Below are positions 1 to 12,013 of a DNA stretch of 64,000 nt, piece by piece. Position numbers and translations under genes: made by a program. Origin of the DNA: Galerina marginata. Its lineage: Eukaryota > Basidiomycota > Agaricomycetes > Agaricales > Galerinaceae. Under the pieces are notes generated by a model. It made no database searches, was not told where the DNA came from, and was given only the letters and a program-made list of their open reading frames with translations. Where the stretch lies: positions 3,100,001 through 3,164,000 of the forward strand of contig JAECYW010000002.1 of the NCBI GenBank assembly GCA_023014335.1, read 5' to 3'. Position 1 is the stretch's first letter; each line of letters begins with the position of its first letter.

Positions 1-2501
1 AAAACGGGTTCGGTGTCGAGGCGTGGAGGTTGCGATTCTAACATGGTCAAATCGCTAATCATGATGTACTGTGATATTTCCACGAGGAAGGCAGTCGTAC
101 AGAGCTGAAGAGAGAATCAGATACATTAATCAAGATGGTATTCTGAACAAAAAGGTTTACAGTTTTCGCCGGGTCATTCTAGGGGATATCAGCATCAAAA
201 GTAGAATGAAAGACGGACGCGAACACTTACCAAGTCAATCCCTGGAATCAGTAGCTCTAAGATGGGAACGAGGTGCTTGGCTCCAGGATAGTATACCTCA
301 CGCGATACTATAGCTGGCGCGACGGCACCAAGGGCCTTGATGACGGCAAGAGTTCGCTGGGTCTAGAAATGATATTGAATATATATATTCCAAGGGCGTA
401 GGTAGGGTTGGAAACAAACCTCAACCAGCGCTTCCAAAGACGGAACAGCGCGTTCCAAAATAGGATGCAGAATCAAATCAGGCTCCATGCTAGTCATGGA
501 CTTGAGGCAACTTTGTATGTTTGATACAGTGGTTGAATCTTGAGAGAACATAGCCAAGAGGACAACAGTCCTCAAAGATTTCACCAATTCTCTCTTCATT
601 AACTTTGTCAGCCGTCGATTCTGGAGAAATGGTAGCTTAAGACATGAAAGTGTATATGCAAGGTAGGTGAGTACCTTGGGGGTCTTACAATCAGCTTGCT
701 GCTCTTCGTGCCATCCTAGGGAAGTATTAGTTAAAGTATGAAAAAGAAACATTGTGTAAACAAAACATACGCTTATTGAAATCGTAGACAATATATTTGA
801 TAAATGCACTTAGCTGCAAGGTAGGTCAGAGATCTGCTACAGCTAAGGCACGTGAAATATTGGCTTACATCGGCAGTCCATGTCCCCGAATTAGATGGGT
901 GAAAAAAGCTTTCCGTGGAAGCTATCATCCTCGCTAGTGAATCCAGTGCTCTTGAACCCCCGAGGTAGGCTTTTGGTCTGATATGCGCCTTCTTCGTTAT
1001 AGGCGCAGATAAATAATCGCCAAGACTAGCACTGGACAGTTGAGGTGTGTTGACACCAGAAGGCAAGGGAGAAAACATAGGGGTAGGAGCATTGGATAAT
1101 GCGATAGGTATTCCGTCAGGTGCCATCGAATACACAATAATTCGAGCAAATGAAGCTGCAAATCACAATGTTACGAATTGAGGCACGGAGAAAGAAGAAT
1201 GGCGCGTACGAATACGCCATTGCGGCTTGGGCAAACGCCCAATCTCAAAACCAACTTGACTGTCTGCAGATGGACCAGTGGTCAACGATCCACCATCCGC
1301 CAGAGGAATCTCTGTTTTTATTTTTGTGAATATTAGCTAGTTCTCGTCACTGACATTGTCTCCGTACTTACCCATAGAGGCAAGGCATTTACACATCAAG
1401 AAACTCCACTCATGCTCAGTGAACATGCCGACATCTTTGGACAAGCCTTGCCAGATACTGTGATCGTTTGCAGACCGATTAGGTCGCCCTTCTCCTTCAG
1501 ATCTCTCATCATCCGGGAGTTCAGTAACTTTCTTTGGGTTGCTGACTTCTGGGTTGACATGCATCTCTGTTAACTTGGATATTAAATGCAACATCCTTTC
1601 ATCAAACATATAGGAGTTGATCGACTCCCACAGGCGAAATAACATGGGAAGATAGTATTGTGGATGGGTCAAAGGGAGGAAAGTCACGAGGTAATACTCG
1701 GACGAAAGAATGGTCTATAGTTGACGCGTCAGCAAATGCAAAAGCGGACCTTGGGAAGAAAGACTTACATCCAACTTCGTTCCATCGAGTTGGGGCAGAA
1801 ACGTTGCAAGCATTTCGTTGATAGCAGCTGGGTGGAAGAATTTTCGCGAGTTGTCTGCGATGTAACCCATGCACCAAGACAGCTGACTGGGTTCAACCGG
1901 TCAAGGAAAATACGACGAACAAAACGGATGAAACCTACGTGTATTCAAATTGCCGTCTCGTCAGGAATAAATCTTGCTTGAGAGTCTCGTATATGGGTTT
2001 CCACGGAAGCCTCATATCGTCAATGGTGATCTTGTGCTCTGATCTGGTCAATATCTTGAACGCGTCAGCACATGTCGCTACTATTTGTGTGGGCATTCCT
2101 GGTGTTATACTGAGAAAAAAGTACAATTTGGAAAGTTTGATTCGTCTATCCTTGGGAATAGGATACTTCAACATGGACCAGCTGTACCGCTATTAGTATT
2201 CCGTAAATGCCTAATGTGGCGAAGAGACATACTAGGTCAACATGCTATCCCATTGCATAAAACCAACGTCGTAGTCCCTTGCCTCGACTGTCTGAGTGAT
2301 TCGGAGCAATATAAAATCCAGCATCTCAATCATCCTGGAGTATGGCTCGATTGAGTAAGGCAAGGACTTGGCATAGCACTTCAGTTTCTCGAAAAAGCGG
2401 TCTCCATGAGTATTGTCGATGTCTTCGGGGACTGGAATAGTAGAGGCTTGCATGTTGGGAGTACCATTGATGCGCAGAGAAGAAATGTCGGGGAGGACCA
2501 T
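1..2501 (-). CDS. BLM10: Proteasome activator BLM10/PA200, N-terminal part (gene continues past the left edge)
   Basis: Large HEAT-repeat activator that caps the 20S proteasome in nucleus and cytosol. The reading starts at the ATG at 2501 and runs leftward through several exons. Conserved family blocks include LPYSIEPYSRMIEMLDFILL just after the start, then PKDRRIKLSKLYFFLSITPG and LPWKPIYETLKQDLF near 1960-2170, then FFHPAAINEMLATFLPQLDG near 1780-1860. At the left end (180-360) the frame reads YPGAKHLVPILELLIPGIDL, also typical of the family. Introns are about 45-55 nt with GT..AG ends (for example the donor GTATGT near 2233 and GTAGGT near 1960). Only about the first third of a usual ~1,900-residue protein is present. 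It lies downstream of, and on the same strand as, the RXT2-like gene. The family call is firm; exact splice sites are by eye. Confidence 0.9.
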
Positions 2502-2613
2502 TAGATTTACTGCACTGCTGGTGGAAGAAAAAGTGGAGGTGAAACGTCGGAGTCTAATTGCTGCACCACCCGATCAGTGACGCATTTAGTTTAATATTAT
2601 TTAATTGTACACT

Positions 2614-3750
2614 TCAAGCGCCGGCAGTCGCGAAAGCAGCTTCCTGCAGCTCTTTCACCGCTCGTTCTCGCACCAGATTCCAAATCACATTCCTCTGCGC
2701 TCTCACATCACCGAGACCCTCTCTGATTTCCTGCAACCGCTCAACGTACTCCCGCCCATCATCCTGCAATTCCCGCAAAGTCGCCAAGTTCTTCTCCAAC
2801 GTGTTTAATTGTGTTTCTGGCACAGCAAAGTGCGAGGCATCGTGATCCGGCTGGGCCTCCGAGGGGTACGATAGAAGGAAGATCTTGTGGGTAGTTGGGA
2901 TGAGGTCCGGTGCCCGAGCCACCCTGCGTGCTTGATCGTCCAGTTCATCTGGTTCCTCATCCTCATCTTCACGTTTGGGCACCACGGACGCGTCGCCCGC
3001 CCTCTTCTCCGGTTCCTCGCTCATGACTTGCCAAAGTCGTCCGAGTGCTCTCTTCATCACAGCTTCGCCTTCGATGAGTCCATTGGTCGCGTGTTCTAGC
3101 TCGTCCAGAAGACTTGACCGAAATGTATGTGTTATAGATTTGTCTAACACGAATGATGTATAATTCATGTGATGAGAATTTGGAGCCGGATACGGAGAGA
3201 CGAGTGGAGGTGATGGCGTTCTTGCCAGGTGCTGTAGAGTGGGAGGCGAAGGAGATCGACGTTCTTGTGGCAGCAGGAGTTTGATTCGTTTGCGAGCTCG
3301 TTCTTCCGCCTAGAAATGTAATAAGATTAAAATGCAATGTAAAGGAGCGGTAACCTACCTCCCAGTCGTCCATTTCAGGCCCCCAAGCAGTTATCTTGCC
3401 TCGGCGGACCCAGCGTGCACCTTTCGTGTGTTTATGGCCCCAGTTTCCTTCAGGTAAACCCACGCCGAGTTCTTCCTCGTCTGAGTCATGTCCAAGCGAA
3501 GGATAGTACCAAGCGTTCCGGTCGCTCAGGGGCAAGAGGTCGCCACTACCGACGTGGACCATCAACAACAGGACAAGAAGTAAGAAAGAAGCACACACTT
3601 CGGAAACTCCTGTGTAGGTCGTCGTTTATGACCGTTTATGTGCGAAGTAATATGATTACTGGACGACGGACGAGGTGCTGGATGATTTTCGTGCATGGAT
3701 TCAGTGTAGGCAGCCATTGGAACTCGGAGTGCTATGAAGGAAAAGCTCAA
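2614..3750 (-). CDS. RXT2-like protein (probable Rpd3L histone deacetylase complex subunit)
   Basis: Three exons give a protein of roughly 330 residues. The last exon (3168 and upstream to 2614) contains the conserved stretch TFRSSLLDELEHATNGLIEG followed by a predicted helical segment and an acidic, disordered middle. The exon before it carries GARWVRRGKITAWGPEM, a basic-tryptophan segment resembling the RXT2 N-terminal domain, then a basic run (ERARKRIKLLLPQ) and proline-rich SPSPPTL/SPYPAP. An intron of about 40 nt separates the tryptophan segment from the basic run, and another (donor GTGTGTGC) lies near 3600. In yeast, Rxt2 belongs to the large Rpd3 deacetylase complex. The family assignment rests on recalled similarity and is moderate. 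The start may be the ATG at 3750 or the in-frame ATG at 3717. Confidence 0.5.
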
Positions 3751-5198
3751 AGCATTCTGCCTTCATTGCCGGCAAAAGCCGGCCCTGTCATCCCACCGCA
3801 AATATCGACAGAGGAAGACTGCACGGCCACCTCCCAGCAGCTCTTATACCTTCGAAAAAGTCCTCACAAGCCCCTCAACAATCCCATGGCCGCGCGTGAA
3901 AATTTTAGAAACATAACGAATCTCCATGGCCGAAGCGACGAGTCTCAACAATTTCACCACACGACCAGGCTTGTTGGCCTGAACAGAGCGAGGTCGCCTG
4001 TGTTCAAGGCAGGATGTGAATGACCAAGGACCTGCTTGACTGGCTAGGATGGACTGATATTTGTGTCATCCCTCATACCGACAGAACATCTCGGAATCCG
4101 GATGCGATGTCTTTCCAGGATTCTATCACGAATGAGTCCTGCGACCGTTTGTCGGACCTCAGAGAACAGGGATGCCTTCAATCCATAACTCGGGTCTTAA
4201 CTTTCTTCGGCATAATCTTGTTATTAACTGACAACTCGCCGTTGTAAAGATGCGAATGAGCTAGACGGTCTGTATTGTCCTGTAATCCTCTACGGGACAT
4301 CTGCCTTGACGAGGTTCATTGACTTATTGGGTAACTCAACCTAGGCGAACACAGGTATCGAGAACGTTTTGTGTCGAATCTTACGCTGCCATCGGATCCG
4401 TAGGCAAGTCTCGTCCGTTTCCTTTGGCCATGTGGACACGGATACAACATGACTGCGACTACAAACGCAATGTTCGCCGAGCATCCACAATTCAGACTTC
4501 GTGCTTTATAACGGTTCACTGGGCAGGGTGGTAAACCGGCATGAAGCGTGCTGAGATCTCCTTCAGTTTGGTGTTGGCAATGGCCCATAAACTGCAAGGT
4601 CGGCGTGCCCAGGATAGCCCATAGGTTATTCGCGAAACAACATCTGAACAGACGTCCCCGGCACAGATTTAATTCATATCTTCGGAGACTGAGGGTCGCG
4701 ATCAAAGTGTCCCCCGTTGAGACACGCGCTTGACGTGAAGGACAATGGCAGGGATTAGCAAATAAACGGATGATCAGGGTCCTTGACGCGAAATTACAAA
4801 AAAAGAGGAGAAGAAGTTGGTCACGAATAAGGGTCCACTTGGAGGAAGAAGGCCAAGGACGGCTCCTATCGATTTATTCTTCGGGATATACATTAGGATA
4901 CGTTAGGATATAAGTATGATGACACTGGACAGAAAATTGGCGAATGTTACTACCAGCCTTGTAAACTGATTTTAGGAGGCGTCACGACCGAAAAGCCCGA
5001 AGATAGAATTATTCGTGCCATTTGGGGTACATAGGCTCTGTCACTGGCTATTGGAAACCTGTCATCTAATTATTCGTTCTACATATTCAGTTGCTGTGAA
5101 AAAGGTTTAAGCCGACGCTATCTCAACACATGACAAGTGGTCACTCACAATGTTATCTATAATGCAGGCTCAATAAACTTTGCAGATTTAGTCGTCTG
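3751..5198. other. Intergenic stretch with no supported gene
   Basis: Only short open frames are present on either strand, none with recognisable conserved blocks. The right part (4780-5190) is AT-rich and probably the 3' flank of the biotin synthase gene. I see no tRNA, repeat array or transposon ends. Confidence 0.5.
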
Positions 5199-6720
5199 TT
5201 AGATCTCAGCTTGTTCTAGTCGTGCTGCTTCTTTCTTTGCAACTCCGACTTGCTCAAAGCTGCGCATTCCATCAAGCCCCCATCGGCCCATCATAGCCTT
5301 GTCCTAGAAAAAGTAAGGTCAGACGAAAAACTCTTATATAAGAAGAACCCGAACCTCGTCCCATGGTGAACCTAGATGGACGTGTTGGCATTATTTTGAA
5401 AGAAAATTTAGACAAAAGTCATATGGCTCACATGGTGTGGTCAGCATCTGTTCACCAGTGAAGACTGCATTGGCACCAGCCATGAAACACATAGCTTGGT
5501 CGGTCTCAGCTAGGGTATTTCGTCCGGCTGCCAGTCGGATTATGGTTGTGGGCATTGCAACACGTGCGGTAGCGATGGTACGGATTAAGACGTGAACGGA
5601 TACGGGCTATCGACGAATGTGAGACGCTGCAGGTAGAAAAAATTAGGATGGGCAATCACGTCATTTCCTTCCAGAGGAGTTCCAGGTATAGGAACGAGGG
5701 CATTGACTGGGAATGATTCAGGGTGTTCAGGCATACTGCGAGAGGAAAAATAAAAACCAATCTGGACATTCGTAGAAGGGCTTACTTACTTCGCTACTTC
5801 ATAAATCAGACCTACCCGGTCAGAGTCAGATTCGCCAAGACCCAAAATACCCCCAGAGCAAACACTGATGCCAGCATCCCGCACAGCGCTAATTGTATCC
5901 AATCGCTCATCGTACGAACGAGTTGTAATAACCTAAAACCTTTTAGCATGGGTTAGAAAAATCGCACCAAAAAAAATACCTGTGGATAAAATTCTCGAGA
6001 AGTATCAAGGTTGTGATTATACGCAGTCAAGCCTCTGCAATAGCACAATTAAGCGACGTGCGAGACTACGAGGAAAAACAAACTTACGCTTCTTTCAGTT
6101 GTCGTGCTTGTTCAGGAGAAAGCATTCCGAGTGTGGTACAAACTTCCATGCCCATCCCTCGGACTTCTCGGACCATCTCTAGGATTCGTTCGAACCCTCG
6201 TTTTCTGCCCGCGAGATCTCTCCAAGCGGCACCCATACAGAAGCGAGTGCTGCCATTTTCCTTCGCCTTGCGGGCTGCTTCTAGCACGGGTTCAATATCG
6301 ACCAGACGAGAAGCCTTTGTCGGTGTAGCATATCTCGACGATTGCGAACAGTAAGAACCTGATTTTGCTTTAGAAATTTGAAGTTTTGACTGCTTTTCAA
6401 TACCCACAGTCTTCACTGCATCCTCCGGCTAAAATAATGGGCGAAATTTAGCAAAATAACTGGAGATAAAGCGGACGTATCGCACTCTTGATGTTCATAA
6501 GCGTACACAGCTGGATTTTAGTCGGGTCATGGTGTTGTCTATGAACTGATGCAGCCCGGAATACGAGGTCCAGTAAAGGAGTGTCGTATATCTGCTGAAT
6601 CTCATCCTTCTTCCAGTTATGCCGAGTGACCGAATTACCAGACCTTGTGGAGGTTGGTGCAGCATGAGTAGCCAATGTTCTGGTGTGCTTGATATGCCGC
6701 ACAGGGAACGCCCGAAACAT
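5199..6720 (-). CDS. BIO2: Biotin synthase, mitochondrial
   Basis: Radical-SAM enzyme that inserts sulfur into dethiobiotin, the last step of biotin synthesis, in mitochondria. The ATG at 6720 gives a basic presequence ([20 protein letters not shown]). The 4Fe-4S motif reads [14 protein letters not shown] once an intron with a GTGGGT donor (around 6365-6408) is removed, so the CxxxCxxC cysteines are intact. Further blocks are [13 protein letters not shown] and [12 protein letters not shown] (6084-6300), [20 protein letters not shown] (about 5790-5870) and [20 protein letters not shown] (about 5510-5570). An intron of about 53 nt (GTGATTGCCC..GATAG, near 5600-5660) must be removed to keep the frame; without it there is a false stop. 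The C-terminus ends [20 protein letters not shown]. The length of about 370-390 residues fits the family. Confidence 0.95.
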
Positions 6721-7769
6721 GATGCGCAATGGAGACCAATACTTGCAAAGACCAACGCGAAAGAGGGAAGCGAAGGAAGGGAAATGAAGAGCGTTCCCAG
6801 ATAAAAACGATTTCTTGGGGATCAACACCGCGTTGGCCGCGATATTATCACATCTCGTGACCTGGACTTCCGCGTATTCCGCTTTCAACTGAACCGACTT
6901 CCAAGTTCCGTTTTTACGCTCTGCTTCGGCCTTAGACTACACTCCCTCGAATATCGGAGGCGTTCTCAGTTGCGTTGGCTTTTTCTTGTCGCAGAAGGCC
7001 TCAGTCGTTCGACGTGGCTTGTGTTTTCTTTCTTACTTGCTGCAAGTGAACCCATGCTCCAGCATTGTGAAGAGGAAGCTCTACATAAAGGTCGCCCGGG
7101 GAAAATCATGGAGACGGGTCTCAAACTCGCCAACTTTGGGTCCTCAAATCTGCGAAAACTGCCAGGGTTCTTTCAAAATCGGAATTTTACAGGGCCTGCG
7201 GTGTTCTAGGATTTTTTGCTTTGTGCGCTGCGTACAGTCAGTTTGCTTCCCACTCGCTTTGCACACACCTTGGATTCACCTGATTCGTCACCGGGAATTT
7301 TGATCCCATATCCGAGTGGTTTCTGCTAAGTTTAACCAAACTGGCTCCCAAATCCGCTATACAAAAAGGACTGAAAATGCGCGAAATCCGGACATTCCGA
7401 GAGGTCCTATGTGCGAAGTCAACTAAAAAAAGTCCCGTCTATTTTGCACGCCGTGTCGGAGATATGAAATTTACTTGGAGGACGTCAATTAAATACATCG
7501 CTTGCCAGTGCATATTGAAGAAAAACTATCAATGGAAAGACGCAAGCTCCACCGTTACAGTTACTGGCCCGGGATACAATCGTTCCACAGATTATACTAT
7601 GTATGTTACAATGCGATTCGTCAAACATGCTGTCTCGACACCTTAGGTATGATTTATTGAAGTGAAAAATGATGGAAGAACTAAATAATATTTGCAGTTC
7701 AGTTACTATCCACAGTCGACTTCGACAATGTGACTTACAAATAATATGGATGGCTATTGCGTAGACCTC
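6721..7769. other. Intergenic stretch upstream of biotin synthase
   Basis: Holds the presumed biotin synthase promoter and the 3' flank of the small gene that follows. Open frames of 60-105 codons occur on the plus strand (for example 6986-7303) but show no conserved blocks, and I do not support them as genes. Confidence 0.4.
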
Positions 7770-8111
7770 TTAGGTGATCGACGCGAGCCATAATCCACGA
7801 CGTGGACCCCTGCGTCGAGCGTCAATAAGGACCGAAGTGATGTTGTTACAAGTTGACTGACCCCTTCGACCGTTAGCTGTCTGTCGGCTGCTTGGCGTTA
7901 ATTGCCCGCTACTATCGTTGTCGCGGTCATGCGAGACGTTCTCGTTTCCTTGGTCGTCTCGCTCTGCGTCGGATTGGGCCGTTGGCGAGGTTGCTGTTTT
8001 TTCCCTCCTTGGCGCAACGGGCTCTTGTCGCACAGCGTTCCACTGTCGTAGGGTGTGTGCAGCGAGCTGCTTGGAATATATCTCTTTCTTCTGCTCTATC
8101 GAGGCTGCCAT
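7770..8111 (-). CDS. Small hydrophilic protein of unknown function (113 residues)
   Basis: Single open frame from ATG 8111 to a stop at 7770. It begins MAASIEQKKEIYSKQLAAHT, a predicted amphipathic helix, followed by a charged disordered region rich in D, S, R and Q, and ends with GPRRGLWLASIT. A TATA-like element (TATATAAGC on the minus strand) sits about 67 bp upstream at 8178-8186, which supports transcription. I do not recognise a family. There is no signal peptide or membrane segment. The composition (Lys/Arg-rich start, Gln/Asn/Ser-rich middle) is unlike a random frame, so I consider it a likely real gene, but a spurious frame is possible. Confidence 0.45.
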   Translation of the reverse strand: MAASIEQKKEIYSKQLAAHTLRQWNAVRQEPVAPRREKTATSPTAQSDAERDDQGNENVSHDRDNDSSGQLTPSSRQTANGRRGQSTCNNITSVLIDARRRGPRRGLWLASIT

Positions 8112-8177
8112 TGGATTTGCAAGCGGGTATTGGTGAGGGTAAGCTATGAATTACTGGATTTCGAATAAAAGTTTGGC

Positions 8178-8186
8178 GCTTATATA
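8178..8186 (-). promoter_or_regulatory. TATA-like element of the small gene at 7770-8111
   Basis: Minus-strand TATATAAGC about 67 bp upstream of the ATG at 8111. Spacing is compatible with a short 5' leader. No experimental support. Confidence 0.4.
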
Positions 8187-8442
8187 CTGGTTTTTACATC
8201 GAAGAACGGAGCAGTAGGTACTCGAGCTCCACCAATCCCGTCACGGAGAGGTGCATATCGTATTCCAATGACGTCGGCCGAAGCTGTCTATCATTCCTCA
8301 CGTGGTCAAGTCCAAGACGCGTCTGCTGGTGACGCGCCTTTACTAGCTATTCATCCCAATCATTTGATCACATCCCGCATAGATAATTACACTGATACAT
8401 AGAGACTAGTAATATCCTTTATCACTCATTCTCACTGGGAAA

Positions 8443-9969
8443 ATGTTTGGATCGAATCGAGGCCCACCTGGGCTCGAGCACCCTCTACGTCAGCGAGGTG
8501 CTTCATTTTTACAACAACCCAATGCTCCACCTCCGAAACACATATTACGTAAGTTAATTATTTACTAGGTGTCCTTTTGTATTACCCTAAAGATTTAGCA
8601 CGACACGCAGAAGAAAAAGGGATTTTTCTTCCTCAAAATCAACTTTCTAGAACATATCGCTCCAATTGAACCATTCACCTTCTCGCATGACGAAGTGTGG
8701 TGCTCAGCTCTGGCCTAGTACCAACTGCGCTTCCAGGGACATCAATTCCCCTTGATAGCGGATGACCAGGAGGGTGAACCGTCGGGTGTCTAGTATGGGT
8801 ACTACCCAGATTCCATGAACCACGGAGAGAGTAGCACAGCCTACTGTCGTCGGTCATGATAGCGGAAGACAGCTTCTCGGTGCCTTGTTAAACTATGCTG
8901 CTGCGTCGCGTCACTGCGGTGTCAGTATTCTCGCTCTGGCCAGGCCATTCCAAAACTCTCCCAGCCACCAACTGGCCATGACGCGGGATATATTTCTCGA
9001 CCGACTCCGAGTCAATCTCATTCCTGTTCAACTAATCACCCGTATTCTCTGGCAGGCTGACGTTGACTAAGTCCGGGGATGATAATACTGAGGGTGAGCG
9101 TCATTCTCTAGTTGGCATCGTCCCCTTCCTTGGAGTATTGTGGTCAGAGCATGTCGCAGGGCTGTGGAATACGAAAAAATTTATGGCCGATTAGTGGACA
9201 AGAGAAGACAGTCCTCGCCCCTATATGATCGAAGCAATATGGGAACTCGCAATATTGTCAACTCGTCTCGACAGATGGCCAACAAATCCAGCCTGCTCCT
9301 GAATCCCATGTGCAATTATTCATAAGCGCCGTCAGTCGGAACTCCATCACGTCAGATACTCCCAGAGCCAAGGACAAGACTTATTGCCTAAGGCAATTAC
9401 TAGGGTAGAGTTCTGTGGCTACCATGACCGAGTAAGTGGTCCTATCGAAGCCCCACCATGGAGAATCGATGAATTGGAGCTATTACCCCACGCGTGAAAT
9501 TGACCTCAGAAAAGAAGAACTTGAAATAGAAGGAGCCTTTTCACATAACATATATCTGATATTGCATGGAAATTTCGTAGCCCTGAAGCCTGCTGGGCAA
9601 GTTGCGTACTGGTGGCTCGTTTCCGCGATTAGTGCTATCCCGGCCAATGGGCCTACTGACCAAACGGCATTAGCAAGGATCCCCCATTCTTGCGTTCGCC
9701 CCATCCATATTTAATCTGAGATATGGGCCACTGCTGTGATTCCTATTGCATTCCGCCTTTGATGTAAGATGAGCTCCAAGAAAAGAAGGTGTCTTTCCTC
9801 TTTTAGAAATTGACCGAAGTTTACTCCGCCAAAAACGAGGCATATACAAACTCGAATATTGGACTGGTCAACATACGGAACCCCCACCCCACCTCGGGTA
9901 TGAGGATTCTCGACATCGTGAGTTATTCCTTCGACGATATCTGGACTCCTCAGGGCTGGTAGATGAGAT
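8443..9969 (+). pseudogene. Possible decayed or mis-sequenced gene of unknown function
   Basis: Begins with a good ATG (MFGSNRGPPGLEHPLRQRGA) followed after 102 nt by a clean donor (CGTAAGTTAA). Downstream there are islands that look coding but lie in different frames and are separated by stops: KINFLEHIAPIEPFTFSHDE (about 8640-8695), GYHDRVSGPIEAPPWRIDEL (about 9415-9475) and a charged block LLRQKRGIYKLEYWTGQHTE ending in DEIPH and a stop near 9969. No family is recognised. Either this is a gene with several base errors, or a degraded one, or the islands are chance. Low confidence. Confidence 0.25.
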
Positions 9970-11075
9970 ACCCCATTGACTCAGCACTCCGTATGACGAA
10001 ATGTGGTGCATGTCACTTAGGCGTAGTCTGGGCTCTTGAGTAGGTCCAATTCAAGCCAAGTGCCAACGTGGGCAGTACGAATGAGGGGCGGAACGCAAAC
10101 CTCCTGAGAGTTTGTGTATCTGTCCGAATCTAAGTTTATCACTGAACCTCGGGGAACGACACTGTCGAGACCCTATCTCTAGATAAGGCTATAATGAATC
10201 GGCGCCATGGCATGGCAGTAGGTGTTCTTCTGCAGGCGAAATTCATACCACAATATAATGATTTCCAGATCAAAAGCAGGGTCGCTAGTTAATGACAAGA
10301 GGGATACAACACCCAGCTTCGCCGAACGACGAGCAGCAAGGGTGGCTACGGTATGTACATGTCACTACTGGGGGGTTGAGTTGCGGTGATCGACGGGGAG
10401 AAAAAAAGATCAGAAGAGGTGCTATCTGCAAACGAAGAGTTTGAATCCGAAGATACATGTTGCGACAGATAGATATTACTGGATCCTAAGGAGAGCCAGG
10501 GTATAGAAAAGTATTAAATATGAAAGCAGTATAATATAGCCCGTTGGTCGTCAAGATATTCGATATCAGATGGGGTGCGAGATGCAGAGAAGAACAGAAC
10601 AAGGATGGCAGGTTTGCTTCGAGAGGTGTTTGTGCTACATAGGGACGATGATGATGATGGGATGATTGGGGATGCAAAAGAGAACAGATAAAAGATAATG
10701 GAAATAACGACTAAAATAAAAATCCAAATGGAATAAGATACGATAAAGCAAAGCAGGGGGAACGATAGGAACAGTAACAAAGAATGCAAATTGTGTTGTA
10801 TTGTCCGAGATCAAGATGGTCGTTGCGTGGTTTTCGTGAAAAATGGCGTCGAAGAAAGGCTGGTTGAAGAACAGAAATAAAAACAGACAATGGTATGCGT
10901 GGGTCGGGTTCGTGGCAATGGCGTCGAGTCGGGCTGCGATGTTGCAAGAGAGAACAAAACAAAACAAAGCGGTATAGGTATCGTCTTCCAGAGGTCATAT
11001 ATAGTGTCGGTGTCGTTATCGTGTCGCGATGGGGAATCATGCAGTCAAAAAGGATGCGTGCAAGTATACACGTGT
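9970..11075. other. Intergenic stretch, including the 3' flank of the BTG/TOB gene
   Basis: No supported gene. From about 10,480 to 11,000 the minus strand is pyrimidine-rich with long low-complexity open frames (Phe/Leu/Ser-rich) that I read as 3' untranslated or spacer DNA. A short GATGATGATGATGG simple repeat lies near 10,646. Confidence 0.4.
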
Positions 11076-12013
11076 CTAAGCCCGGACAGAGCGCCAGCTG
11101 TTCGAGTGGGTCATGGCAGCGTTGTTCGCAGCCAGAAACTTGGGCTTGGCTGCGGCCTTGGGACCGCCGCCGAGCATCACACCACCGGTGAGCACGGTGG
11201 TCTTGCCGCCATCGTAGGGCGTGACTTCGGTCCTGGTCGTGTCGACGAAGACGCGAGCCTGGCGAGCCCTCTCGCGGCGGGACGGCTTGACGTCACTGCT
11301 GGCGCTTTTGGCGGAGGCAGCGGAGGTGCGTGAGGACGCGGTGTCAGCGGAGGTGAAGGAGAAGCCGGAAGAACTCGAGTTGGAGGAACGAGAGCTGCAT
11401 CGGGACTGCTCGGAGATGCTGGAGAGGGGCGAGGTGGATCGAGTTGGCGCGGGGAACTGAGTGAGGATTGGGGTCATCCAGGTGGGTGCGCTGATCTCGT
11501 CGGCAAGCATGGTGAAGATCTTCTCCTCCTCCTCCTTGTCCTCCTCAAGGACCTTCTGGGCGAAGGTCTTGCGGGTCGCACCGATGGTGAGCTGGGAGCG
11601 GAAGGTGCTGACGGTGACCTTTACGGGTGCAGCTGGTTTGGCGGATTCAGCAGACCAGACATTGACGATCTTGTCCTGGCATCGGATGGCGACGCATCCT
11701 GGGTCGACGAAGAGATCGAATTCGCTGTTACCGAGGAGAGCGATCCAGTCGAACCACTGGACGTTGGCGGCAGCACAGGCGGTCCATACGGGCCGGGGTG
11801 GAAGGCAAGGTGGGAGAAAGGGTCATGCAGCGACGGCCCGAGCCCCTAACGGGATTCTGTGGGGACCCATGAGGAGGAGTAGTGAGCGATGAGGTTGGCC
11901 TCGAGCACGGTCTGGAGTTTGACGAGAGTAGAGGGTGCGTAGGAGCCAGCGAGCTTAGCGGTGAGGAAAGTGACTGCATGGGAGACAGCGAGAGCGACAG
12001 AAGTGGAGGCCAT
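11076..12013 (-). CDS. BTG/TOB (anti-proliferative) family protein, frame broken twice in this sequence
   Basis: The ATG at 12013 opens MASTSVALAVSHAVTFLTAK, matching the helical start of the BTG domain. The hallmark box follows as WVPTE then VRGSGRRCMTLSP, and after it WTACAAANVQWFDWI and EFDLFVDPGCVAIR. These three blocks lie in three successive frames: one extra base near 11,854 and another shift in the +1 direction near 11,795-11,800. The rest of the frame (11510 to the stop at 11076) is open, serine-rich and ends with a conserved-looking tail, TEVTPYDGGKTTVLTGGVML. BTG/TOB proteins bind the CCR4-NOT deadenylase and slow proliferation in animals; the fungal role is less clear. The gene is probably intact in the organism and damaged by sequence errors, but a pseudogene cannot be excluded. 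Confidence 0.7.

Noticed and set aside
5590..5665. Apparent stop/frameshift in biotin synthase
   Set aside because: Resolved by a normal intron (GTGATTGCCC..GATAG) that joins LEGND to [14 protein letters not shown] in frame.
6360..6410. Disrupted iron-sulfur motif in biotin synthase
   Set aside because: Choosing the GTGGGT donor restores CSEDCSYC exactly; the motif is intact.
10486..11040. Overlapping minus-strand frames of 63-110 codons rich in Phe, Leu, Ser
   Set aside because: Low-complexity pyrimidine-rich DNA downstream of the BTG/TOB stop; no start context, splice sites or conserved blocks.
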